Assembly: GCF_013386765.1 (NCBI RefSeq)
Contig: NZ_JACARE010000007.1
Span: 1 to 64,000, forward strand
Direction of reading: 5' to 3'
DNA from: Pseudomonas yamanorum
Lineage (GTDB): Bacteria; Pseudomonadota; Gammaproteobacteria; Pseudomonadales; Pseudomonadaceae
DNA: 64,000 nucleotides
Position numbers and translations under genes: made by a program. Within the stretch, counting starts at the first letter, position 1. Each line of letters begins with the position of its first letter. The notes beneath the pieces are model-generated. The model saw only the letters and a list, made by a program, of their open reading frames with translations. It did no database searches and was not told the origin of the DNA. Shown piece by piece: positions 1 through 7,191 of the stretch.

Positions 1-32
1 GCCGCGACGGGGCGTCACTGCCCCGTCGCGGC
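1..32. terminator. GC-rich perfect hairpin at the window edge
   Basis: Positions 1-13 and 20-32 are perfect inverted copies (13 bp stem, 6-base loop GTCACT). No T-run follows on the plus strand, and the minus-strand side is cut off by the window edge. It may be the terminator of a gene outside the window or a palindromic repeat. The rest of the stretch up to 189 holds no gene. Confidence 0.4.
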
Positions 33-91
33 GGCCCGCTTCGTGCTACCGGAGTGCGGGCACACCGAGCCTAGGCGAGGTGCCGAGTGGT

Positions 92-188
92 GGGGCAAGA
101 GCGTTTTGCTTACTTTTGCGCTGTTCAAAAGTGAGCCGCTGTAAGAGCGGAACCCTAAGCGGCCGTTACCGCAGCAACGGATATGTAC
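92..188. repeat. Possible dispersed non-coding Pseudomonas repeat
   Basis: This stretch carries two small inverted repeats: ACTTTTG at 112-118 with CAAAAGT at 126-132, and CCGCT at 136-140 with AGCGG at 146-150. It lies just downstream of the TetR gene stop. From memory, very similar sequence recurs between genes in P. fluorescens-group genomes, but no second copy is visible in this window, so calling it a repeat is inference. Confidence 0.35.
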
Positions 189-189
189 A

Positions 190-825
190 TCAAACCCGAT
201 AAGCCCGCATAAACAACCCCACCACCTCCTGCACATGCTCCTCAGCCGCCTCGGCACTCAACTGCCCCCCGCACCCATACAACAAGCAAAAATTCGCCGT
301 ACCCTTCAGCAGGCAAAAAAAGTGCTCAGCGGCAGTGAGCGGCTTGGGAATACTCAGCGCGCCACTCTGGTCGATCTTGCTCAGCAGCCGCTCCATCCCC
401 TGCAACATGCGCATCGGCCCCGCCTCGAAAAAGATCTGCGACAACTTCGGATCCTGACTCCCGGAGGTCATCATCAACCGGTGCAGGTTCACCGACTCCT
501 CGCTATTGATCAGCACATGAAACCCACGCGCAATATTGAGCAGCACCTTCTCCACCGGCACATCTGCCGGCAGTTCGAAATACATCACCGGTAACTGCTC
601 TTCGCACTTGGCAACCACCGCCGCCGAGAACAGCGTCTCCTTGTCGGTGAAATGACTGTACACGGTCAGCTTCGATACCCCGGCCTCCACCGCCACCGCA
701 TCCATGCTGGTGCTCGCATACCCATTACTCAAGAACAGGATCTTCGCCGCTTCGAGGATCGCCTGGCGTTTTGCCATGTCCTTGGGACGCCCGGGGCTAT
801 TGGTGTTCACAGGATTGTCGGACAT
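190..825 (-). CDS. TetR/AcrR-family transcriptional repressor, probable regulator of the adjacent RND efflux operon
   Basis: The product is about 211 residues. It has an N-terminal TetR helix-turn-helix (roughly residues 15-60: RQAILEAAKILF, then STSMDAVAVEAGVSKLTVY and the FTDKETLF element) and a helical ligand-binding C-terminal half. It is transcribed divergently from an RND adaptor/pump pair, the usual arrangement for a local efflux repressor. A perfect palindrome lies between the two genes. I chose the ATG at 825 (MSDNPVN); a GTG two codons upstream at 831 is also possible. The inducer cannot be read from the sequence. Confidence 0.88.
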   Translation of the reverse strand: MSDNPVNTNSPGRPKDMAKRQAILEAAKILFLSNGYASTSMDAVAVEAGVSKLTVYSHFTDKETLFSAAVVAKCEEQLPVMYFELPADVPVEKVLLNIARGFHVLINSEESVNLHRLMMTSGSQDPKLSQIFFEAGPMRMLQGMERLLSKIDQSGALSIPKPLTAAEHFFCLLKGTANFCLLYGCGGQLSAEAAEEHVQEVVGLFMRAYRV

Positions 826-866
826 TTTCACTTTATTACTGGACTGGTGAGTTTGGTATTAATAAC

Positions 867-880
867 ATACTGGCCAGTAT
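867..880. promoter_or_regulatory. Palindromic operator in the tetR/RND intergenic region
   Basis: ATACTGGCCAGTAT is a perfect 14 bp palindrome. It overlaps a consensus -10 hexamer TATAAT (878-883) that reads toward the efflux genes; TTGGTA at 853-858 could be the -35, though its spacing of 19 is long. A repressor bound here would block the efflux promoter and probably the divergent tetR promoter. The palindrome is seen directly; that the neighbouring TetR protein binds it is inference. Confidence 0.65.
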
Positions 881-917
881 AATTATTCCTACAACTATTA
901 GCGAAAGGTCCTTCAGC

Positions 918-2018
918 ATGCGCAGCTATTTCCTGCCATTCGCGTTGCCTGCCAGCTTGCTGTTCCTGTTGGCTGCCTGTGGCCATGAAGAAGCGGCGCA
1001 GACTACCGTCCGCCCGGCCATGGTGGTTCAGCCAGAGCCTTCGGCGCAGGCTTCCGACAGCTACCCGGGTGAGGTGCGTGCCCGCTATGAACCCGACCTG
1101 GCCTTTCGCATTGGCGGCAAAGTCAGCCGACGACTGGTCGAGGAGGGCGAGCGCGTCAAGGCCAACCAGCCCCTGGCAGAACTCGATCCGCAGGATGTGC
1201 GCCTGCAACTGGAAGCCACCCGCGCCCAGGTCGCCGCCGCCGAAGCCAACCTGAGCCTGGTGCGCGCCGAGCGTGACCGCTACAAGACCCTGATGGACCG
1301 TCAGATGGTCAGCCGCTCCCAGTACGACAATTCCGAAAACCTCTACCGTTCAGGTGAAGCCCGTCTCAAGCAGATCAAGGCCGAATTCGACGTGGCCAAT
1401 AACCAGGCCGGGTATGCCGTGCTGCGCGCGCCCCAGGATGGCGTGGTGGCCAAGCGTGCGGTGGAAGTGGGCCAGGTGGTATCGGCCGGCCAGACCGTAT
1501 TTACCCTGGCCACCGATGGCGAGCGGGAGGTGCTGATCAGCCTGCCGGAGCAAAGCTTCGGGCGCTTCAAGATTGGCCAGCCGGTGTCCGTGGAACTGTG
1601 GAGCCAGCCGGACCAGCGCTTCAACGGCCGCATTCGCGAACTATCACCCGCCGCTGATCCCAAGTCGCGAACCTTTGCCGCCCGCGTCGCTTTCACCGGC
1701 GGCAAGGTGCCTGCAGAGCTGGGGCAGAGCGCTCGCGTATTCATACAGGCCGACGGCGTGATTCCCCTGGCGGTGCCACTGTCGGCCCTCAGTGCGGAGA
1801 ACGGCGCGTCCTACGTCTGGGTGGTGCAGCCCGACAATACCCTCAAGCGCACACCGGTGCGGATCGGTGCCTTTGGCGAGAAAACCGTACCGGTGCTGGA
1901 AGGCCTGAGCCCTACCGATTGGGTGATCGCAGCCGGCGTGCATGTACTCCATGAGGGCCAGCAAGTGCGCCCGGTGGATCGCGCCAACCGCGTGGTAAGC
2001 CTGGCGGCCAAGGAGTAG
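918..2018 (+). CDS. RND efflux periplasmic adaptor subunit (membrane fusion lipoprotein)
   Basis: The product is 366 residues and should bridge the inner-membrane pump to an outer-membrane channel. The N-terminus is a lipoprotein signal ending LLAAC, with the lipidated cysteine at position 21. A split biotinyl-lipoyl-like domain, an alpha-helical hairpin (ATRAQVAAAEANLSLVRAER region) and a beta-barrel domain follow, as in AcrA/MexA-type adaptors. The ATG at 918 follows AAAGG and starts the signal peptide; longer in-frame starts upstream would run through the operator. The pump gene starts 7 bases after the stop, so the two form an operon. Confidence 0.9.
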   Translation: MRSYFLPFALPASLLFLLAACGHEEAAQTTVRPAMVVQPEPSAQASDSYPGEVRARYEPDLAFRIGGKVSRRLVEEGERVKANQPLAELDPQDVRLQLEATRAQVAAAEANLSLVRAERDRYKTLMDRQMVSRSQYDNSENLYRSGEARLKQIKAEFDVANNQAGYAVLRAPQDGVVAKRAVEVGQVVSAGQTVFTLATDGEREVLISLPEQSFGRFKIGQPVSVELWSQPDQRFNGRIRELSPAADPKSRTFAARVAFTGGKVPAELGQSARVFIQADGVIPLAVPLSALSAENGASYVWVVQPDNTLKRTPVRIGAFGEKTVPVLEGLSPTDWVIAAGVHVLHEGQQVRPVDRANRVVSLAAKE

Positions 2019-2024
2019 TCCCCG

Positions 2025-5000
2025 ATGGGTTTCAATCTTTCCGAATGGGCGTTGCGCAATCGCCAGATCGTACTGTTCCTGATGATCCTGCTGGCAGTGG
2101 TAGGCACCTTGTCCTACACCAAGCTGGGACAAAGCGAAGACCCGCCGTTTACTTTCAAGGCCATGGTGATCAAGACCAACTGGCCGGGGGCGACTGCCCA
2201 GGAAGTCTCGCGCCAGGTCACCGAGCGTATTGAAAAGAAATTGATGGAGACCGGCGACTACGAGCGCATCGTGTCGTTCTCGCGCCCTGGCGAATCCCAG
2301 GTCACCTTCATGGCTCGGGACTCGATGCATTCCGCGCAGATCCCGGACCTCTGGTACCAGGTGCGCAAGAAGATCAGCGATATTCGCCAGACCCTGCCGC
2401 CGGATATCCAGGGCCCGTTTTTCAACGATGAGTTCGGCACTACCTTTGGCAATATCTACGCCCTGACCGGCGACGGCTTTGACTATGCCGTGCTCAAGGA
2501 CTACGCCGACCGCATCCAGATTCAGCTGCAACGGGTGCCGGATGTGGGCAAGGTCGAACTGCAGGGTTTGCAGGACGAGAAGATCTGGATCGAACTGTCC
2601 AACCTCAAGCTCGCCACCCTCGGCCTGCCGCTGGCCGCGGTGCAGCAGGCGTTGCAGGAGCAGAACGCGGTATCGACCGCCGGCTTCTTTGAAACCCCGA
2701 GCGAGCGCGTGCAGTTACGGGTGTCCGGCAACTTCAAGACCGTTAAGGAAATCCGCGACTTCCCTATCCGCGTTGGTGACCGCACGTTCCGTATCGGTGA
2801 CGTGGCCGAGATTCACCGCGGCTTCAACGACCCGCCGGCACCGCGCATGCGGTACATGGGCGACGATGCCATCGGCCTGGCCGTGGCCATGCGCGATGGG
2901 GGCGACATCCTGGTACTGGGCAAGGCCCTGGAAAGCGAATTCGCACGCCTGCAGAAGAACCTTCCTGCCGGCATGGAGCTGCGCAAGGTGTCGGACCAGC
3001 CGGCAGCGGTGAAAACCAGTGTCGGCGAATTCGTCCAGGTGCTGGCGGAAGCCTTGGCGATTGTGTTGCTGGTGAGCTTCTTCTCCCTGGGCGTACGCAC
3101 CGGCATGGTGGTGGCCCTGGCAATCCCGCTGGTGTTGGCCATGACCTTCGCCACCATGTACTACCTCGGCATCGGCCTGCACAAGATTTCCCTCGGTGCA
3201 TTGGTGCTCGCACTGGGCTTGCTGGTGGACGACGCGATCATCGCCGTGGAAATGATGGCGATCAAGATGGAGCAGGGCTACGACCGGCTCAAGGCCGCCA
3301 GTTTCGCCTGGACCAGCACCGCGTTCCCGATGCTCACCGGTACGCTGATCACGGCGGCGGGTTTCCTGCCGATTGCCACGGCGCAATCGAGCACCGGCGA
3401 ATACACCCGTTCGATCTTCCAGGTAGTGACCATCGCGCTGCTGGCCTCCTGGGTCGCAGCGGTGGTGTTCGTGCCGTACCTGGGGGAAAAACTCCTGCCG
3501 GACCTGGCGAAGATTCATGCGGCCAAGCATGGCGCCGATGGGCCGGATCCCTACGGTACGCCGTTCTATCAGCGTGTAAGACGCCTGGTGGAATGGTGCG
3601 TGCGTCGGCGCAAGACGGTGATTGTCCTGACCTTGCTGCTGTTTATCGGCTCGGTGGCGCTGTTCCGCTTTGTGCCCCAGCAGTTCTTCCCGGCTTCCGG
3701 GCGGCTGGAGCTGATGGTCGACCTCAAGCTGGCTGAAGGTGCGTCCCTGAGCAACACGGCAGACCAGGTCAAACGCCTTGAAGCGTTGCTCAAGGAACAT
3801 GCCGGTATTGAGAACTATGTGGCCTACGTCGGCACAGGTTCGCCACGTTTCTACCTGCCCCTGGACCAGCAACTGCCCGCGGCCAGCTTTGCCCAGTTTG
3901 TGGTGTTGGCCAAGACCATCGAGGAGCGCGAAAGCCTGCGCACCTGGCTGATCGAGACCCTCAACGAACAGTTCCCGGACCTGCGCTCGCGGGTCACGCG
4001 GCTTGAGAACGGCCCGCCCGTTGGCTACCCCGTGCAGTTCCGGGTGACGGGCGAGCACATCGAAGAAGTCCGGGCCCTGGCGCGGAAAGTGGCGGCCAAG
4101 GTTCGCGAAAACACCCATGTGGTCAACGTACATCTCGACTGGGAAGAGCCGAGCAAGATCGTCTACCTCAACGTCGATCAGGACCGCGCCCGCGCCCTTG
4201 GTGTGAGCACCGCCAACCTGTCGAAATTCCTCCAGAGCTCCCTCACCGGCTCCAGCGTCAGCCAGTACCGCGAGGACAACGAGTTGATCGAAATCCTGCT
4301 GCGCGGCACCGTTCACGAGCGTACCGAGCTGTCGTTGCTGCCAAGCCTGGCAGTGCCCACCGACAACGGCAAAAGCGTGGCGCTGTCGCAGATCGCGACC
4401 CTGGAATACGGCTTTGAAGAAGGCATCATCTGGCACCGCAACCGCCTGCCGACCGTGACCATCCGCGCCGATATCTATGGCAAGGAACAACCGGCAACCC
4501 TGGTGCAGCAGATCCTGCCGACACTGGAAGGCGTGCGCGCTGAATTGCCCGACGGTTACCTGCTGGAAGTTGGCGGCACGGTGGAGGATTCCGCCCGTGG
4601 ACAGAACTCGGTCAAGGCCGGCGTGCCGCTGTTTATCGTGGTGGTGCTGACGTTGCTGATGCTGCAGCTGCGCAGTTTCTCACGCACGGCCATGGTCTTT
4701 CTTACGGCGCCACTGGGGTTGATCGGGGTGACGCTGTTCCTGTTGGTGTTCCGCCAACCCTTTGGGTTCGTGGCGATGCTGGGAACCATCGCCCTGTCGG
4801 GGATGATCATGCGCAACTCGGTGATCCTGGTGGACCAGATCGAGCAGGACATCAAGGCCGGGCTGGCGCCCTGGCAGGCGATTATCGAGGCGACGGTGCG
4901 ACGCTTCCGGCCGATCGTGCTGACAGCGCTGGCGGCGGTGCTGGCGATGATCCCGTTGTCACGCAGCGTGTTCTTCGGGCCGATGGCTGTGGCGATCATG

Positions 5001-5090
5001 GGCGGGTTGATTGTGGCGACGGCGTTGACGCTGTTGTTCCTGCCGGCGTTGTATGCGGCGTGGTTCAGGGTCAGGAAGGACGCTGTGTAA
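2025..5090 (+). CDS. RND-family multidrug efflux pump, inner-membrane permease
   Basis: At 1021 residues this is the usual size of a hydrophobe/amphiphile efflux RND pump. It shows the 1+5+1+5 transmembrane layout, with large periplasmic loops after TM1 and TM7. The proton-relay aspartate pair lies in GLLVDDAIIAVE (D402-D403). The position of the TM10 lysine of AcrB appears to be arginine (GMIMRNSVILVDQIE). No outer-membrane factor gene follows, so the pump probably uses a TolC/OprM-type channel encoded elsewhere. The substrate cannot be predicted. It may belong to the TriC-like branch, but I do not assign a symbol. Confidence 0.9.
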   Translation: MGFNLSEWALRNRQIVLFLMILLAVVGTLSYTKLGQSEDPPFTFKAMVIKTNWPGATAQEVSRQVTERIEKKLMETGDYERIVSFSRPGESQVTFMARDSMHSAQIPDLWYQVRKKISDIRQTLPPDIQGPFFNDEFGTTFGNIYALTGDGFDYAVLKDYADRIQIQLQRVPDVGKVELQGLQDEKIWIELSNLKLATLGLPLAAVQQALQEQNAVSTAGFFETPSERVQLRVSGNFKTVKEIRDFPIRVGDRTFRIGDVAEIHRGFNDPPAPRMRYMGDDAIGLAVAMRDGGDILVLGKALESEFARLQKNLPAGMELRKVSDQPAAVKTSVGEFVQVLAEALAIVLLVSFFSLGVRTGMVVALAIPLVLAMTFATMYYLGIGLHKISLGALVLALGLLVDDAIIAVEMMAIKMEQGYDRLKAASFAWTSTAFPMLTGTLITAAGFLPIATAQSSTGEYTRSIFQVVTIALLASWVAAVVFVPYLGEKLLPDLAKIHAAKHGADGPDPYGTPFYQRVRRLVEWCVRRRKTVIVLTLLLFIGSVALFRFVPQQFFPASGRLELMVDLKLAEGASLSNTADQVKRLEALLKEHAGIENYVAYVGTGSPRFYLPLDQQLPAASFAQFVVLAKTIEERESLRTWLIETLNEQFPDLRSRVTRLENGPPVGYPVQFRVTGEHIEEVRALARKVAAKVRENTHVVNVHLDWEEPSKIVYLNVDQDRARALGVSTANLSKFLQSSLTGSSVSQYREDNELIEILLRGTVHERTELSLLPSLAVPTDNGKSVALSQIATLEYGFEEGIIWHRNRLPTVTIRADIYGKEQPATLVQQILPTLEGVRAELPDGYLLEVGGTVEDSARGQNSVKAGVPLFIVVVLTLLMLQLRSFSRTAMVFLTAPLGLIGVTLFLLVFRQPFGFVAMLGTIALSGMIMRNSVILVDQIEQDIKAGLAPWQAIIEATVRRFRPIVLTALAAVLAMIPLSRSVFFGPMAVAIMGGLIVATALTLLFLPALYAAWFRVRKDAV

Positions 5091-5226
5091 GTCTGCGAGC
5101 GGCAGGGATGTCCTGTAAGGAAGTTCCTTTTGTCATTCACATGTAGACGCAAAGTGCAGTGTTGGCCGGTGGAACGTTTGTACGTGGTGCTCCACTCAGA
5201 ATTGTCTGATTGACAGGCATGGTTGT

Positions 5227-5249
5227 CGGAGCCGCAGGCAGCGGCTCCG
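5227..5249. terminator. 9 bp perfect hairpin after the efflux operon
   Basis: CGGAGCCGC (5227-5235) and GCGGCTCCG (5241-5249) form a perfect stem with a 5-base loop, 137 bases after the pump stop codon. There is no T-run, so it is at best a weak terminator or an mRNA-stabilising hairpin. It abuts the ATG of the doubtful ORF at 5250. Confidence 0.4.
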
Positions 5250-5549
5250 ATGAACAATAATGAGTTCATGGAGCGTCATATGTTTATTTTGTCTGCCATT
5301 GCTGGAATTGCTGCGTTCAAAGGAGCCCTCCTGGGATCATTATTCGGCAATATGGTCACCCCGAAAGGCGCTGATAAGGGCCCCCCGCAAAAGCCGGGGC
5401 ATGGACGCCGCGGCTTTGACCGGCACCGCCCATCACTGCCAACCTTGCGTCCTGTGCTGCAAGACGGGCACCGCCAGTATCTCCCTGCCGTGAGCGAGAT
5501 CCATCAGCCCTACAGGCCATCCCATGGGCTTCTCCCGCTGAGTCGATGA
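5250..5549 (+). CDS. Doubtful small ORF with a hydrophobic N-terminus, possibly a gene remnant
   Basis: The ORF would encode about 99 residues. It begins with a hydrophobic, Ala/Gly-rich stretch (FILSAIAGIAAFKGALLGS) and then becomes Arg/Pro/His-rich, which looks like out-of-frame translation of GC-rich DNA. The overlapping frame 5260-5493 is Cys-rich in the same part (HHCQPCVLCCKTGTASISL). The change in character is what a frameshifted remnant would give. A faint resemblance to the N-terminal part of PAAR/Rhs-type proteins is only an impression. A start at 5268 or 5280 is also possible. I cannot assign a function. Confidence 0.25.
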   Translation: MNNNEFMERHMFILSAIAGIAAFKGALLGSLFGNMVTPKGADKGPPQKPGHGRRGFDRHRPSLPTLRPVLQDGHRQYLPAVSEIHQPYRPSHGLLPLSR

Positions 5550-5683
5550 CATCCTGAAGGCCAATGAAATGCTGGTCCTGTCTCAGCCTCGCCGGGCTGG
5601 AACCTTTTTTTCACGGGAGCCACATAGAGTTACCTGATAGGCAGGTGTGTTTTTCTGTCGGAAACTTATAGAGGCGACACAAG

Positions 5684-5914
5684 ATGCTTTTACAAGCGTT
5701 AGGCAACTTTTACATGGGCGTGGGCATGTTGTTGGGAGGTGGTTCTGCTAGCCAACCAATAAACCAGCATTGCGATAAATCCAAACGCGGCGAGCCTGCA
5801 AGCCGGCGCGAGCTTGAAGCAAGACTGGCGAATCTTGAATCCGTTCAATACAGCCATTCGCAGCCGCGAAACAGCATTACGATTAATAACAGCAACACCC
5901 TCGTCAGTCGCTGA
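5684..5914 (+). CDS. Hypothetical small protein of 76 residues
   Basis: The ATG at 5684 is preceded by GAGG nine bases upstream, a reasonable ribosome site. The product has a Gly/Leu-rich hydrophobic start (MLLQALGNFYMGVGMLLGGG), then a charged amphipathic helix (RRELEARLANLE) and a polar Asn/Ser-rich tail. A strong terminator follows 46 bases after the stop, which supports a short transcribed gene. It lies alone between the efflux operon and a convergent gene. I do not recognise a family; a small membrane-associated or coiled-coil peptide is possible. Confidence 0.45.
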   Translation: MLLQALGNFYMGVGMLLGGGSASQPINQHCDKSKRGEPASRRELEARLANLESVQYSHSQPRNSITINNSNTLVSR

Positions 5915-5960
5915 GTGCGTAGATCGAGCGCGTGTTTGTTTATATTTTATATCGAGTCAA

Positions 5961-5993
5961 TGCAAACGCCCCGCAGATTGCGGGGCGTTTGCA
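5961..5993. terminator. Strong bidirectional intrinsic terminator
   Basis: The arms 5961-5974 and 5980-5993 are perfect inverted copies (14 bp, loop AGATT), with T/A-rich flanks on both sides. The hairpin lies between the plus-strand small ORF ending at 5914 and the minus-strand DUF4197 gene ending at 6021, so it can terminate both. Confidence 0.85.
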
Positions 5994-6020
5994 TGTTTAC
6001 GATCAGCCAAAGCCGCGGGT

Positions 6021-6710
6021 TTACAGCGCCCCGAAGACCTTCTTCGCCAGGCTGGTAGCAGCCGCTGCGGGGTTCTTGCGAATCGTCTCTTCCTGCTGGG
6101 CGATCATCTTGAACAACCCGTCCAGCGCCTGCTCGGTCACGTAGCTTTCGACGTTGGCGCTCTTGGCATCAATGGCACCAAAGCTGGCCGCCTTGCCTGC
6201 GAGGGCGTTGTACTGCTGGGCAACGCCAACCTTGTCGGTAGCCGCCTTGACGATCGGCAGGAACTTGGCCCGGATCTCGTCACGGCTGCTTTTGTTCAGG
6301 TACTGGGTGGCCGAGTCCTGGCCGCCGGTTAGGATGCCCTTGGCGTCGGTCACGCTCATGTTTTTCACGGCGTTTACCAGGATCGGCTGGGCCTGGGTCA
6401 CGGCAGACTCGGCGGCCTTGTTCATGCTGGCTTCAAGCTGGTTGACCTGGTCACCCATGCCGAACATTTTCAGCTTGTCGGCGACTTTACCCAACTTGCC
6501 CGGCAGGCCGATTTTCACTTCCGGGTTGTTACTGAAACCACCGGGAACCCCCAGTTGTTTGACGGCAATCTGCGCGCCTTGGGTCAGTGCGTCCTTGAGG
6601 CCGCCGGTGGCGTCGCCCTGGGACAGGCTGCCAAGGGACAAGGCCATGGCGTTGGCACCGAGCAGCAGGCCGGCACACAGGGCAGTGAGGCGAAGGGAGT
6701 TGCGGAGCAT
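6021..6710 (-). CDS. DUF4197 domain-containing exported protein
   Basis: The product is 229 residues. It has a Sec signal peptide (SLRLTALCAGLLLGANAMA) and a helical body matching the DUF4197 pattern (GGLKDALTQGAQIAVKQLG near the start; TSLAKKVFGAL at the C-terminus). DUF4197 proteins are conserved periplasmic or envelope proteins of unknown function in Proteobacteria. The gene starts 28 bases downstream of the stop of a putative lipoprotein gene on the same strand, so the two may be co-transcribed. Confidence 0.85.
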   Translation of the reverse strand: MLRNSLRLTALCAGLLLGANAMALSLGSLSQGDATGGLKDALTQGAQIAVKQLGVPGGFSNNPEVKIGLPGKLGKVADKLKMFGMGDQVNQLEASMNKAAESAVTQAQPILVNAVKNMSVTDAKGILTGGQDSATQYLNKSSRDEIRAKFLPIVKAATDKVGVAQQYNALAGKAASFGAIDAKSANVESYVTEQALDGLFKMIAQQEETIRKNPAAAATSLAKKVFGAL

Positions 6711-6738
6711 GGGCGCTTCCTTATGTTCGATATCTTAA

Positions 6739-7140
6739 TCAGTGTGCAACCGCGTCCACGCGTACGCGCAGCGGTTGTGGATCCTGGCCGTTCAACTGCA
6801 CGGAGTGCCGTTCGGTGGTGATAAACAGTAGCTTGCCATCCAGTTCGATGCGAGCGCTGACCGAGTAACTGTGGCCAGGTTTGACTTGGGCCGGGTCGTA
6901 GCTCAAGTGAAACGGCAGCGGCACCTGGCCTTTCACCGGGCCTTTCTGCTCGGCCAGGGTCACGGCCGGGGCGTCCATCAAGGACACGTCTTGCAGGGTC
7001 ACACTCAAGGTGGCAGCGGGCGGCAGGGCGATGCGTTGCAGGTAGAACACTTCGCCATCAAGGCTGGCTTTGGGGGCGGGGCTCATGGTCTGGCAGGCTC
7101 CCAGCAGGGCGGTCAGGCCCAGGAGAATGATTTTTTTCAT
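6739..7140 (-). CDS. YbaY-family lipoprotein
   Basis: The product is 133 residues, with a lipoprotein signal peptide MKKIILLGLTALLGAC (lipidated Cys16). The single beta-rich domain (SLDGEVFYLQRIALPPAATLSVTLQDVSLMDAP) has the pattern of YbaY/YscW-type lipoproteins with pilotin-like folds. I start it at 7140 because this gives an intact lipoprotein signal and AGGAGC lies just upstream; an in-frame extension to 7173 would bury the signal. The exact role is unknown; outer-membrane anchoring is the expectation. Confidence 0.8.
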   Translation of the reverse strand: MKKIILLGLTALLGACQTMSPAPKASLDGEVFYLQRIALPPAATLSVTLQDVSLMDAPAVTLAEQKGPVKGQVPLPFHLSYDPAQVKPGHSYSVSARIELDGKLLFITTERHSVQLNGQDPQPLRVRVDAVAH

Positions 7141-7191
7141 GGTGCAGCTCCTTGTCAACGGCGCCAGAAACACCCTGGCGCCTTGGTCACT

